Source of the DNA: an uncultured Eubacteriales bacterium
GTDB lineage: Bacteria; Bacillota; Clostridia; Peptostreptococcales; Anaerovoracaceae
Reading direction: 5' to 3'
DNA length: 64,000 bases
NCBI GenBank assembly: GCA_902776725.1
Contig: CACYQX010000009.1
Location: 1 to 64,000, forward strand
Shown piece after piece: positions 43,411 through 53,019 of the stretch. Numbering within the stretch: position 1 is the stretch's first letter; the number at the start of each line of letters is the position of its first letter. The notes under the pieces were generated by a model that was not told the DNA's origin, made no database searches, and saw only the letters and a program-made list of their open reading frames with translations. Position numbers and translations under genes: made by a program.

Positions 43411-44520
43411 ATGAAAAAGAAACTCATTATTGTTGCCCTGATTCTCGCTCTTGCATTCTCCATGTTTGCATGTGCAAAGAAGGAAGAACCTAAGCAGGAA
43501 GAGACTCAGGAAGAAACCGAATCCGGTGAAGCTGCAAAGATCGCTGTTGTTACAGACGTAGGTCAGCTCATGGACAAGGGCTTCAACCAGGGTACCTATG
43601 AAGGCGCTCAGGCTTATGCAGAAGCCAACGGAATCACAATGAAGTACTATCAGCCTGCAAACGGATCCGACGCGACAGATAACGATCGTATCGACGCTAT
43701 GAAACAGGCCATCGAAAACGGTGCTGAAATCATCGTTACTCCTGGATTCCTCCAGGCTACAGCTATTGAGGCTGTTGCAACAGAGAACCCGGACGTTAAG
43801 TTCATCTTTGTTGACGGTTGGGAACTGGGCCTTGATAACGTAACCGCAATCGCTTATAAGGAACAGGAATCCGGATACCTTGCTGGTTACGCTGCCGTTC
43901 AGGAAGGCTACACCAAGCTTGGATTCACCGGTGGTGGTGGCGGTGGTAACCCTGCAGTTAACCGTTTCGGTTATGGATTTGCCCAGGGTGCTTCTGCAGC
44001 TGCTAAGGAACTTGGCAAAGATGTAGAGCTTAAGTATTCATTCAAATACGGCGAAACATTCAGTGCTTCCACAGAACTCCAGACTCAGATTGCAGGCTGG
44101 TATGCCGACGGAACAGAAGTTGTATTCTCCTGCGGAGGATCAATGTTCCAGTCCGTACTCTCCGCTGCTGCTGAGTATGAAGATGCTAAGATTATCGGCG
44201 TAGACGTTGACCAGAGTGGAGAATCCTCCAAGGTTATCACAAGTGCTGTTAAGGGTCTTGCTGCTTCCGTAGAGCAGGTTCTCGGTCAGTTCTATGATGG
44301 CAAGTGGGATGCTGAGCTTGCTAACGTTACTCAGAACTTGGGTGCTGCTGAGAATTCCACAGGACTTCCTGAAGATACATGGTCAATGGAGAACTTCACT
44401 CTTGAGCAGTATCAGGAACTTCTTGGAAAGATCGCTAGCGGAGAAGTTACTCCGGACGCTGAATATCCGGCAGATCCTTCTACTCTTGCACTGGACAATG
44501 TAACAGTTATTTACGAGTAA
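43411..44520 (+). CDS. nupN: BMP-family nucleoside-binding lipoprotein
   Basis: Substrate-binding protein of a nucleoside ABC importer, 369 residues. A signal peptide ends in the lipobox SMFAC. The mature part shows the BMP/PnrA pattern: IAVVTDVGQLMDKGFNQGTYEG, VTPGFLQATAIEAVA, FIFVDGWE, GYLAGYAAV and FSCGGSMFQSVLSAA. AAGGAGG precedes the ATG. The next three genes give the ATPase and two permeases in the same order as nupNOPQ of Bacillus. Confidence 0.9.
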   Translation: MKKKLIIVALILALAFSMFACAKKEEPKQEETQEETESGEAAKIAVVTDVGQLMDKGFNQGTYEGAQAYAEANGITMKYYQPANGSDATDNDRIDAMKQAIENGAEIIVTPGFLQATAIEAVATENPDVKFIFVDGWELGLDNVTAIAYKEQESGYLAGYAAVQEGYTKLGFTGGGGGGNPAVNRFGYGFAQGASAAAKELGKDVELKYSFKYGETFSASTELQTQIAGWYADGTEVVFSCGGSMFQSVLSAAAEYEDAKIIGVDVDQSGESSKVITSAVKGLAASVEQVLGQFYDGKWDAELANVTQNLGAAENSTGLPEDTWSMENFTLEQYQELLGKIASGEVTPDAEYPADPSTLALDNVTVIYE

Positions 44521-44592
44521 TTAAGTAAGTGGTTTTATGTTATAGGAATGGTGGAGAGATCTGCCATTCCTATAATTGTATAGGGACAAAAA

Positions 44593-46158
44593 ATGAACAA
44601 AGAAAAAGGCGATAACGAATATATAATAAAATTAAAAGACATTACCAAAGTCTTTCCGGGAATAATCGCTAACGACCATATTAATCTCCAGCTGAAAAGA
44701 GGCGAGATTCATGCCCTACTCGGAGAAAACGGTGCCGGAAAATCAACTTTGATGAGTGTTCTCTTTGGACTCTACCAGCCCGAAGAAGGACAGATTTACA
44801 AAAACGGACAACCCGTCAAAATTAATGACCCCAACGACGCCAACGATCTTGGCATAGGTATGGTTCACCAACATTTTAAACTGGTAGAAGTATTTACCGT
44901 TTTGGAAAATATTATTCTTGGTGTTGAAACAACCAAGAACGGCTTCCTCAGCAAAAAGGAGGCGAAAGAAAAAGTTATGAAGCTTTCCGAGGAATACGGT
45001 CTCAATATAGATCCGGATGCCTTGGTTGAAAATATTACAGTTGGTATGCAACAGCGTACCGAGATTCTTAAGATGCTATATAGGGATAACGAGATCCTTA
45101 TCTTTGACGAACCCACCGCGGTTCTTACACCTCAGGAAATCGACGAGCTAATGGGAATAATGAAGGATCTTGCCGAAGAAGGAAAATCCATCCTCTTCAT
45201 TTCCCACAAGCTTAACGAGATTATGGAGGTTGCCGATCGCTGTACCGTTCTACGAAAAGGAAAATATATCGGAACGGTAGATATCAAAGATACCACCAAG
45301 GAAGAACTCTCCAATATGATGGTAGGACGAGATGTTAAATTTGCAGTCGACAAAGAGCCTTCAAATCCAAAGGAGACGGTGCTCGAGATTCGCGATATGT
45401 GCGTAAAGGATCCTATTCACAAGAAGGATGCCGTCCACAACGTATCGATTGACGTAAGAGCCGGCGAAATCGTCTGCATCGCCGGTATCGACGGAAACGG
45501 ACAGACCGAATTTGTCCATGGACTTACCGGCCTCCTCCCCATCGAGAGCGGCAAGGTAAATCTTCTCATCGACGATAAGATGGAAGATATTACGCATAAG
45601 TCCATCAGATACAAGAATTCACACGGTTTCAGCCATATTCCCGAAGATAGACATAAGCACGGTCTGGTTCTGGATTATACGCTCGAGCAGAACCTCGTAC
45701 TCCAGAGATACTTTGAGCCCAAGTTCCAGAATAACGGTTTTATAAACTTTGATGAAGTCAGAACCTATAGCGAAGACCTGATTGAGCAGTTCGACGTTAG
45801 AAGCGGACAAGGACCCATTACAATGGCAAGGTCAATGTCCGGAGGAAACCAACAGAAGGCTATCATCGCAAGGGAGCTTGACCGCGATCACAGGCTTCTC
45901 ATAGCGGTTCAGCCGACGCGCGGACTCGATGTAGGCGCAATCGAATTCATCCACTCCGAGATAGTTAAGAAGCGCGACGAAGGAGTCGCCGTCCTTCTGG
46001 TTTCTTTGGAACTGGATGAAGTTATGAACTTATCCGATAGAATCCTGGTAATGTACGAGGGAGAAATCGTTGGTGAGTTCAATCCCAAGGAAGTTGATGT
46101 GCAAGAGCTTGGTCTATATATGGCCGGAGCAAAGAGACAGGAAGGAGGACTACAATAA
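44593..46158 (+). CDS. nupO: Nucleoside ABC importer ATPase (two ABC domains)
   Basis: 521-residue double-ATPase of the sugar/nucleoside (RbsA-like) type. The first domain has GENGAGKST and Walker B LIFDEPTAVLT; the second has the shifted P-loop GIDGNGQTE and signature MSGGNQQKAIIARELD with LIAVQPTRGLD. Asymmetry between the two P-loops is normal for this family. It overlaps the following permease gene by one base. Confidence 0.93.
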   Translation: MNKEKGDNEYIIKLKDITKVFPGIIANDHINLQLKRGEIHALLGENGAGKSTLMSVLFGLYQPEEGQIYKNGQPVKINDPNDANDLGIGMVHQHFKLVEVFTVLENIILGVETTKNGFLSKKEAKEKVMKLSEEYGLNIDPDALVENITVGMQQRTEILKMLYRDNEILIFDEPTAVLTPQEIDELMGIMKDLAEEGKSILFISHKLNEIMEVADRCTVLRKGKYIGTVDIKDTTKEELSNMMVGRDVKFAVDKEPSNPKETVLEIRDMCVKDPIHKKDAVHNVSIDVRAGEIVCIAGIDGNGQTEFVHGLTGLLPIESGKVNLLIDDKMEDITHKSIRYKNSHGFSHIPEDRHKHGLVLDYTLEQNLVLQRYFEPKFQNNGFINFDEVRTYSEDLIEQFDVRSGQGPITMARSMSGGNQQKAIIARELDRDHRLLIAVQPTRGLDVGAIEFIHSEIVKKRDEGVAVLLVSLELDEVMNLSDRILVMYEGEIVGEFNPKEVDVQELGLYMAGAKRQEGGLQ

Positions 46159-47384
46159 TGGAAAAAATGAGCTTCTTCCAAAAGGAATCGACAAAGAAAA
46201 CCATATCCTCCCTTCTCTGTATTTTAGGCGGCGTTTTGGTAGGATTTATTGTCCTTCTGCTAATGGCCGCATTTACCGACAACATTTCCTTTGCAGAAGC
46301 ATTAAAGGGAATCAAGATTATACTTGGAGGACCATTTACCAGTGGCAAGAACATGCTTTTCCAATTCGGAAACATGCTCTTTAACTCCACGCCCCTTATA
46401 TTTACAGGACTTTCGGTTGCAATAGCATTTAAGACCGGTCTCTTTAATATAGGTGCCCCCGGACAGTATTTGATGGGAGCAATGGCTTCCCTGCTTGTTG
46501 CGCTTTCAATCCCAAGTTCCAGCGTACCTCCCGCAATCATTTGGATATTGGCTCTCCTTGCGGGTGCAGTGGCAGGCGCTCTCTGGGGATCAATCCCCGG
46601 CATGTTCAAGGCATTGCTTAATGTAAACGAAGTAATCGTATGCATCATGTCCAACTGGATAGCAGCCAATGTGGTAAGTTGGGTATTCAAGGACTCCAGG
46701 TTTATAAACTACGCAGAAACCAAGGTTAACTTCATCGTAAAAACCAAGACCAATAATATAGCAACCCCTACCCTTGGGTTGGATAAGCTCTTCTCAGGTG
46801 GATCTGTAAGATCATATATAGATATCGGCATTTTCATAGCCATTGGCGTCGCCATACTCCTCTATATCATGATGAACAAAACCACCTTTGGTTACGAGCT
46901 TAAGGCCTGCGGCTACAATAAAAACGCATCCAAATACGCTGGTATGAACGAAAAGAGAAATATCATCCTCTCCATGGCGATTGCAGGTGCTCTTGCCGGA
47001 GCAGGTGCAGCTCTTTGGTGCATAAACGGGCAGCAGGATTTTAAATGGGATACATATCAGACCCTTCCTGCCGACGGCTTCAACGGAATCGTAGCTGCGC
47101 TCCTCGCAATCAACAATCCGATTGGCGTAATCTTCAGTTCCATATTCCTGAAGTATCTAAACGTCAGCGGCGCAAACCTCGCAGCCAATACAGCATTCAA
47201 CGAATACGTATCGCAGCTAATCATCGCGATGATCGTTTACTTCTCAGGATTTGCAAGCTATATAACGACGTTCTTCTCAAGACGTAAATCCGGCGATAGA
47301 AATGCCAACAAGAACGATGATAAAAATGACGACAAGCCGGACGATGGACCGGACGATGACAGTACGGATAAGAAGGAGGCATAG
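46158..47384 (+). CDS. nupP: Nucleoside ABC importer permease 1
   Basis: Membrane protein of 408 residues with about ten hydrophobic helices and the family segments TFIGLSVAIAFKTGLFNIGAPGQ and FGYELKACGYNKNASKYAGM (the cytoplasmic coupling loop). The C terminus is a long Asp/Lys-rich tail (NKNDDKNDDKPDDGPDDD), whose function I cannot tell. It overlaps nupO by one base (TAATG) and is followed by nupQ after three bases. Confidence 0.88.
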   Translation: MEKMSFFQKESTKKTISSLLCILGGVLVGFIVLLLMAAFTDNISFAEALKGIKIILGGPFTSGKNMLFQFGNMLFNSTPLIFTGLSVAIAFKTGLFNIGAPGQYLMGAMASLLVALSIPSSSVPPAIIWILALLAGAVAGALWGSIPGMFKALLNVNEVIVCIMSNWIAANVVSWVFKDSRFINYAETKVNFIVKTKTNNIATPTLGLDKLFSGGSVRSYIDIGIFIAIGVAILLYIMMNKTTFGYELKACGYNKNASKYAGMNEKRNIILSMAIAGALAGAGAALWCINGQQDFKWDTYQTLPADGFNGIVAALLAINNPIGVIFSSIFLKYLNVSGANLAANTAFNEYVSQLIIAMIVYFSGFASYITTFFSRRKSGDRNANKNDDKNDDKPDDGPDDDSTDKKEA

Positions 47385-47387
47385 ACT

Positions 47388-48371
47388 ATGGTATTCATAT
47401 TACAGAAAACACTCATATTCGCTATCCCGCTTCTTATCGTAGCACTCGCGGGAATGTTCGCAGAGCGAAGCGGTATCATAAATATCGCATTAGACGGTAT
47501 CATGATCTTTGGTGCATTCATTGGAGCGGTAATAGCCTTAAACGCAAGACAAGCATCCACTACCTTTGTTGAGCACCCACAGCTATTGTTTATACTATGT
47601 ATGCTGATTGCAGCCATTGCAGGAGGTTTATTCTCCTTGCTGCTTTCTGTTTCAGCCATCAAGTTTAACGCGAACCAGACTATCGGCGGAACGGCCCTTA
47701 ACCTTCTTGCACAGGCAATCTCCCTCTTCCTTATCAAAGTTTTCACAACAAAGGATCAGCTCGAGATGGGAACCGCCAGAAACTCTGATGGAAAGGTTGT
47801 GGACTTCACCTACGTAATCAAAAATAACGACCTACCTCCTGCGCTTCAGGTCTTCTTTGACAAGACTTATATTTCGACCTTTGTCTGCATAATACTATTT
47901 ATAATCCTGTCGATATTTATCTATAAGACAAAGACGGGACTGCGCTTACGTGCATGCGGCGAAAACCCGCACGCTGCGGACTCCGTGGGAATTAACGTCT
48001 ATAAGATGAGATACCTCGGAACGACGATCTCCGGCGCACTCGCGGGACTCGGCGGCTACGTATATATCGCGACCGTAGCCAACGGAACAGCATCCGGCGC
48101 CGTCGCGGGCATGGGCTTCCTCGCACTCGCCATCATGATCTTCGGTAACTGGAAACCGCTCGGAATCGCGCTCGGCGCGCTCATGTTCGGATTCCTGAAA
48201 TGCCTCAGCGTAGTGTATAGCCAATTTGCATTCACGAAGAACCTCGGGCTTCCGATGTACTTCTATAACATCATCCCCTACGTCGCGGTACTCATAGTCC
48301 TCGCCTTCTCGGCAGGAAAATCAAGAGCACCGAAGGCGGAAGGAATCCCCTACGACAAGGGTTCAAGGTAA
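47388..48371 (+). CDS. nupQ: Nucleoside ABC importer permease 2
   Basis: Second membrane subunit, 327 residues, about eight to ten hydrophobic helices. GMFAERSGIINIALDGIMIFGA near the N terminus and the coupling loop GLRLRACGENPHAADSVGINVYKMR are typical of the family. It is the last gene of the operon; a terminator follows within 35 bases. Confidence 0.88.
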   Translation: MVFILQKTLIFAIPLLIVALAGMFAERSGIINIALDGIMIFGAFIGAVIALNARQASTTFVEHPQLLFILCMLIAAIAGGLFSLLLSVSAIKFNANQTIGGTALNLLAQAISLFLIKVFTTKDQLEMGTARNSDGKVVDFTYVIKNNDLPPALQVFFDKTYISTFVCIILFIILSIFIYKTKTGLRLRACGENPHAADSVGINVYKMRYLGTTISGALAGLGGYVYIATVANGTASGAVAGMGFLALAIMIFGNWKPLGIALGALMFGFLKCLSVVYSQFAFTKNLGLPMYFYNIIPYVAVLIVLAFSAGKSRAPKAEGIPYDKGSR

Positions 48372-48375
48372 AATC

Positions 48376-48407
48376 AAAGAGCGGTCCTTCAGGACCGCTC
48401 TTTTTAT
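48376..48407 (+). terminator. Terminator of the nucleoside-transporter operon
   Basis: 12-bp stem AAAGAGCGGTCC with GGACCGCTCTTT, loop TTCA, then TTTATG. The reverse strand has a short T run, so it may act for psuG as well. Confidence 0.9.
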
Positions 48408-48421
48408 GCTTATATTTCTTC

Positions 48422-49333
48422 TCACTTCAGTGCGCTGTATGCTTTGGCGATTTCTGTGCCGACGGCTGCGTTGTTGTAGACGAGTTTGATGTTGGCTGCG
48501 AGCGAGTCGCCTCCTGTTATTTCCGCGACGCGTGCGAGAAGGAACGGTGTGCAGTCTTTTCCTTTAATGCCCTTCTCCTCCATCTCGGTGAGCGCCTTAT
48601 CGATTACTGCGTTGATGGCATCTGCGTCCATTGAGTATTCTTCCGGAATAGGATTGGTGATGAGGACTCCGCCGTCAAGCTTGAGCTCTCTCTTTTCTTT
48701 GATTATCTTGGCAGCGATTTCAGGTGAGCTTACGTTGTAATCAACGTAAAGGCCCGACTGTCTCGTATAGAACGCGGGAAGTTCGTCCGTGCCGTATCCT
48801 AGGACAGGTACACCCTTTGTTTCGAGAACTTCTAATGTCTTGGGAAGGTCCAGGATTGCCTTTGCCCCTGCACAAATTACGGTTACGTTGGTGCGGGCGA
48901 GTTCTTCAAGGTCTGCGGATACGTCAAAAGTAAGCTCCGCGCCTCTATGAACGCCGCCTATTCCGCCCGTAACAAAGAACTCAACCCCGGCGAGGTTTGC
49001 AAGTATCATGGTTGTAGCAACCGTAGTGGCTCCCCATGAGCCTGTCGCCATTATTGTTGCGAGGTCGCGCCTTGAGACCTTTGGTATCTCTTTACCCTTC
49101 TTTCCGAAGGCTTCGATTTCCTCTGCATTCATTCCGACGATTCCCACGCCGTCAATTATTCCTATCGTCGCAGGAACTCCGCCGTGCTCTCTTACGATTT
49201 TCTCTACGTTGAGCGCCGTTTCCACATTATCCGGATAAGGCATTCCGTGCGATATGATTGTGGATTCAAGCGCGACTACAGGCCTTCCTTCTTTAAGCGC
49301 CTGCGCTACTTCCGGATTAACTTTCACATTCAT
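48422..49333 (-). CDS. psuG: Pseudouridine-5'-phosphate glycosidase
   Basis: Splits pseudouridine-5'-phosphate into uracil and ribose 5-phosphate (written reversibly). The 303-residue protein shows ALESTIISHGMPYPDN, VSRRDLATIMATGSWGATTVA, FFVTGGIGGVHRGAE and VICAGAKAILDLPKTLE, all typical. Start overlaps the psuK stop (ATGA), so the two are translationally coupled. Confidence 0.96.
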   Translation of the reverse strand: MNVKVNPEVAQALKEGRPVVALESTIISHGMPYPDNVETALNVEKIVREHGGVPATIGIIDGVGIVGMNAEEIEAFGKKGKEIPKVSRRDLATIMATGSWGATTVATTMILANLAGVEFFVTGGIGGVHRGAELTFDVSADLEELARTNVTVICAGAKAILDLPKTLEVLETKGVPVLGYGTDELPAFYTRQSGLYVDYNVSSPEIAAKIIKEKRELKLDGGVLITNPIPEEYSMDADAINAVIDKALTEMEEKGIKGKDCTPFLLARVAEITGGDSLAANIKLVYNNAAVGTEIAKAYSALK

Positions 49334-50280
49334 AGTTCTATCTCCTTTATATCAAGTGTTTTTATTAACTCTTTAATCTCTTCCTCTTTTTCTACTTCTG
49401 CCTCCGAAAGAATTTCCTTTCCTCCGGTAATTTTGTGTATCGCCGCCGCTATAGCAAACTCTATTGAGTTTCTGACGTTTTCCCCACGAAGTCTCCTCGA
49501 GAGATATGCGCCGAACATCGCGTCTCCGCCGCCGTTGGCGCTTTCCATCTCGACTACCCTGTGTGTTATATTCCAAAGGCCCTCCTCTGTTCCGCAGAGT
49601 ATCCCCTTCTCTCCTAGGGTTATCAGAACTTCGTCTATTCCATGTGCGCGGAACCACTCAAGCGAAGCCTTGGCACTCTCCTTATCCGCTATCTCGATTC
49701 CCGTAAGAGCCTCTGCCTCAATCGCATTTGGTTTGAATATATTTATCTTACCAAGGACGGATTTCAGGCGCGGAATCTTTGCTGCACTCACAGGGTCCGA
49801 TGCGATACGAGCCTTGGAATTATCCACGATATACTCGATATACGATGGATCGAGGTTGCTGTCTATTACCAGGATGTCTTCCCGAGTCATATCGTCCAGC
49901 GCGCGCTTAAGCACCTTCTCATCAAGTTCCTCCAGGATGCTCATATCATTCATCGCGATTCTCATATCGCGGTTCTCATCCAGTATCGCAATATATGAAG
50001 ATGTGGGATGCTTATCGCTTCTTATCGAGTAGCTCGTGTCTATTCCTATATGCGCGCAGTTCTCCTCAATAAGCCTGCCGTAGGCATCGGCTCCGAAACA
50101 TGTGACAAGGTTAACCTTCTCACCGAGCTCCGCACATGCCTGAGCGATGTTTCGCCCGACACCACCGAAGGACTCTCTTATCGAACCAATATTGGAGTCA
50201 TATTCCTTTAGCGGATGAGCGGCATGCCCCACAATATCTATATTGGCACCGCCTATCACCCAAATTCTTTTATCAGTCAT
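49330..50280 (-). CDS. psuK: Pseudouridine kinase, PfkB family
   Basis: Phosphorylates pseudouridine for PsuG. PfkB fold of 316 residues with WVIGGANIDIVG at the start, FGGVGRNIAQACAELG, and the catalytic GGGDAM near the C terminus (usual form GAGDA, so the second Gly is a variant). ATG 50280 is preceded by AGAGGAAACGGG; an ATG ten codons earlier lacks one. Together with psuG and the neighbouring importer it forms a small pseudouridine salvage set. Confidence 0.9.
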   Translation of the reverse strand: MTDKRIWVIGGANIDIVGHAAHPLKEYDSNIGSIRESFGGVGRNIAQACAELGEKVNLVTCFGADAYGRLIEENCAHIGIDTSYSIRSDKHPTSSYIAILDENRDMRIAMNDMSILEELDEKVLKRALDDMTREDILVIDSNLDPSYIEYIVDNSKARIASDPVSAAKIPRLKSVLGKINIFKPNAIEAEALTGIEIADKESAKASLEWFRAHGIDEVLITLGEKGILCGTEEGLWNITHRVVEMESANGGGDAMFGAYLSRRLRGENVRNSIEFAIAAAIHKITGGKEILSEAEVEKEEEIKELIKTLDIKEIEL

Positions 50281-50327
50281 TCCCGTTTCCTCTTTGTAGA
50301 GTCCAAACAACGCCTGTCTAAATAATT

Positions 50328-50352
50328 AGAGCCTCTGTCTCACAAAGGCTCT
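50328..50352. terminator. Weak terminator between the DnaJ gene and psuK
   Basis: 11-bp stem AGAGCCTTTGT/ACAGAGGCTCT with one G-U pair and loop GAG. On the minus strand the following bases AATTATTT are a poor T run. Confidence 0.5.
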
Positions 50353-50375
50353 TTCCAATCTATGTTTATCTTATG

Positions 50376-51014
50376 TTAGCAACAAAATGCATTACCAAGG
50401 CAATAGCACATTGCGCAGTCCATGCAGGACGGAGAACTATATCCTTTGTTATAGCTCGTGGTCTTGTAGATTGCCCCGGTTCCGGATATCCTTCTGTAAA
50501 CGTCCTGATACTCCTGGTTCTGCGGAGCCATACTCATGGCCCTTCTTATCTGCTGCATCGCCGTATCATAGTATCCGATTTTGTAGTTCAATACTCCGGA
50601 TAGGAAATACCATTCTGCCGTGCGGTTTGACTTTGATGCAAGAAGCTGCTGCGCTCTTCCGAACTGATTGCTGTCAATAGCGCTCCTTATCTCATAGTAG
50701 TCGCGAGAACCGCTTTGAGCATAATTGGTGTCGTATCCGGCACCGTAAGTGGCATTCTCGTAATAGTTTCCGTAAGTATTGTCGTTATTATACGCCGATG
50801 ATGATCCGCTGTAGCTGCTCGTGGTTGTGGTCGTAGGCTTCATAAGCATTTCGTAAGCATCGTTAACCTCGCGCATTTTTTCTTCAGCCAAATCAGCCAG
50901 CGGATTATCTATATACTTATCCGGATGGTATTTCTTTACGAGTTCCCTATATGCATTTTTGATTTCTTCGTCTGTCGCGCCTCTTGAAAGGCCCAATACT
51001 TCATAAGGATCCAT
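50376..51014 (-). CDS. DnaJ-domain protein with TPR-like and Cys-rich C terminus
   Basis: A 212-residue J-domain protein: [34 protein letters not shown] at the start includes the HPD triad needed to stimulate Hsp70. A Thr/Ser/Tyr-rich linker (about 60-105) and a helical repeat ([21 protein letters not shown]) follow, and the end has a run of Cys ([16 protein letters not shown]) that is unusual for a DnaJ. It is downstream of the DUF5685 gene and only three bases away, so the two are probably one unit. Confidence 0.85.
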   Translation of the reverse strand: MDPYEVLGLSRGATDEEIKNAYRELVKKYHPDKYIDNPLADLAEEKMREVNDAYEMLMKPTTTTTSSYSGSSSAYNNDNTYGNYYENATYGAGYDTNYAQSGSRDYYEIRSAIDSNQFGRAQQLLASKSNRTAEWYFLSGVLNYKIGYYDTAMQQIRRAMSMAPQNQEYQDVYRRISGTGAIYKTTSYNKGYSSPSCMDCAMCYCLGNAFCC

Positions 51015-51016
51015 CT

Positions 51017-51877
51017 CTATTCCTCTTTGCTTGAATCTTTATCCAAATCTTTATCCGAATCTTTGTTCAAAAGACTGTCGGTGCGCCCCCTGAGTCCGAG
51101 GAGCACCACATTATCTATTATACCTTTATTTTTTTTGATGTCTAGAAGGTCGATTGCGGCCGAAACCCTGCCCAAATAGTTGTAGAGCGTGTCCTCAAGG
51201 TCTTCGGAACCGCCCTCTCGATATATCAAAGGGTTATACGCTCCGCTCTTACGGTCCTTCTCAAGATCGTCCACCGCATCCATAACATATATCCACTGCC
51301 CGAGATTATACGCAAGCTCGCCGATTACGCGCTTCTCCGCATCATCATTGTATCCCATATAGCCTATGAATACGCTTCTCAAAACCCTACCAAAGGCGTC
51401 CGCCGTCATATCCAAGCTCGGCGATTTTTCTTCCTCAAGTTTGGAGAGCGCGGCTATTCCTTCTTCGATTTCTTCGGCAACGTGCGGATACCTCGCTTTG
51501 ACGATTCTATAAGCCTTCTTGAAAAAAGTCTCTCCAACCGTACCTCTTAGCCTATGCTCATCCTTCTTGTCATCCAAAAAGTTGTAATACGCAAGGAGAA
51601 GCAATATGTCCGCCGCGTAGTCTATCGCATCGGACTTCCTGACCACGGGATTCTTTTTGATGTGGTGGATTATGCAGTGCTCTTCTGTTATTTCTTCTTT
51701 TCCGTCGTCCAGCGACGCGAGAAGAAGCGCCAGAAAAACAGAATCGTAGCTCAGCGCAAATCTTGGAACCTGTCCATAGCGGGCCATGGACTTGCAAACA
51801 CCGCAGTAGTACCCACGGTAGATTTCGAGTTCCGCTTCGCTTAACTGATCTTTACTTACGCTTACGTAACCGAGCAT
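51017..51877 (-). CDS. DUF5685-family protein
   Basis: A 286-residue protein with the typical beginning [16 protein letters not shown] and [13 protein letters not shown] of DUF5685. Two Asp-rich segments, FLDDKKDE and [11 protein letters not shown], sit on predicted helices and recall the metal-binding motifs of class I terpenoid-synthase folds; I infer this from pattern only. The end is very charged ([15 protein letters not shown]). ATG 51877 is used because the TTG four codons upstream leaves no room for the GGGTGAAGG. It precedes the DnaJ gene by three bases. Confidence 0.72.
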   Translation of the reverse strand: MLGYVSVSKDQLSEAELEIYRGYYCGVCKSMARYGQVPRFALSYDSVFLALLLASLDDGKEEITEEHCIIHHIKKNPVVRKSDAIDYAADILLLLAYYNFLDDKKDEHRLRGTVGETFFKKAYRIVKARYPHVAEEIEEGIAALSKLEEEKSPSLDMTADAFGRVLRSVFIGYMGYNDDAEKRVIGELAYNLGQWIYVMDAVDDLEKDRKSGAYNPLIYREGGSEDLEDTLYNYLGRVSAAIDLLDIKKNKGIIDNVVLLGLRGRTDSLLNKDSDKDLDKDSSKEE

Positions 51878-51933
51878 GCCTTCACCCAAGTAGTGCTATA
51901 GCAACACGCTAATCAATCCAAAAGTCTTAATGC

Positions 51934-53019
51934 TTATTCAGCCTTGAACTCTTTCCAGTACTGGCTGTATAGATCGTCGCCCTCAGGCCCAAGGGTTTTT
52001 AGTGACTCATTGTACGAAACACTAACTGCAAGCATCTCCGGGAAAAGATAGCTCATTATCTTTTCATCACTAGAAACCATATCGATAACAGCCTTATTGG
52101 GTATAGCATAAGTCAGATACTCATAGTTAGTAACAGCGGTATCGCCATCAAGCATAAAGTTAATCCATGCTTCCGCATTCTCTTTGTTCTTGGCGGCTGC
52201 AGGAATTGCCCATGAGTCTATAAAGTATTCGGTACCCTCAATTGGAAGAACAAACTCAAGAGACTCGTTTTCTTCCTGTGAATAAAGAATCTCCCCACTC
52301 CATACAACGGCAATATCCGCAGATCCACCTATGGCAAGATCTCTTGCAGAGTCATTGGCATAGGTATAAACCAGCGGTTTCTGCTCCTTCATATATTCAG
52401 TTGCAGCTTTGAGTTCTTCTTCATTCATTGTATTGATTGAATATCCGAGAGCCTTGAGAGCAATTGCAAAATTATCTCTCATGCTATCAGGCATTACTAT
52501 CTGCTGAGAATATTTTTCGTTCCAAAGGTCCTTCCATGACGAAAGCTCGCCTTCAGCGATATTTTCCGTATTGTACATGATGCCTAAAGTTCCAAATGTA
52601 TGCGGAACAGAGTATTTGTTCTCTGGATCGAACTCCTGGGACATAGACATATACTTTGATTCTATGTTTTCAATATTGGAAACATTTCCAAAGTCTATCT
52701 CCTGAAGAAGCCCCTCACTTATTAACCTTGCAATCATATAATCCGATGTGCAGATTACGTCATAATCTACCGAGCCCTTTGATATTACGGGATACATTTC
52801 CTCGTTCGTATCAAAGGTGTCAAGAACTACTTTGATTCCGGTTGCCTTTTCAAATGCACCAACCAAATCGGGATCGATATAGTCGCCGAGCGAATAAACT
52901 CTCACTTCGCCGTTCTCGCCCTTGGAACTGTTTCCGCATGCCGCAAGCACGCCCATGGCCGAAATCAGCATTGCGATGATTAAGATAACTGCCCCGATTT
53001 TTTTGATGTTTTTCTTCAT
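51934..53019 (-). CDS. potD: Spermidine/putrescine-binding lipoprotein
   Basis: Periplasmic-type (here membrane-anchored) binding protein of the polyamine importer, 361 residues. A signal peptide ends in the lipobox LAACGNSS. The mature domain has the PotD pattern: YIDPDLVGAFEKATGIKV, YDVICTSDYMIARLI and IDSWAIPAAAKN. The ATG overlaps the potC stop (ATGA). Last gene of potABCD. Confidence 0.92.
   Translation of the reverse strand: MKKNIKKIGAVILIIAMLISAMGVLAACGNSSKGENGEVRVYSLGDYIDPDLVGAFEKATGIKVVLDTFDTNEEMYPVISKGSVDYDVICTSDYMIARLISEGLLQEIDFGNVSNIENIESKYMSMSQEFDPENKYSVPHTFGTLGIMYNTENIAEGELSSWKDLWNEKYSQQIVMPDSMRDNFAIALKALGYSINTMNEEELKAATEYMKEQKPLVYTYANDSARDLAIGGSADIAVVWSGEILYSQEENESLEFVLPIEGTEYFIDSWAIPAAAKNKENAEAWINFMLDGDTAVTNYEYLTYAIPNKAVIDMVSSDEKIMSYLFPEMLAVSVSYNESLKTLGPEGDDLYSQYWKEFKAE

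Noticed and set aside
49184..50032. Long open frame opposite psuG and psuK
   Set aside because: Antisense to two well-supported genes, with no domain of its own.
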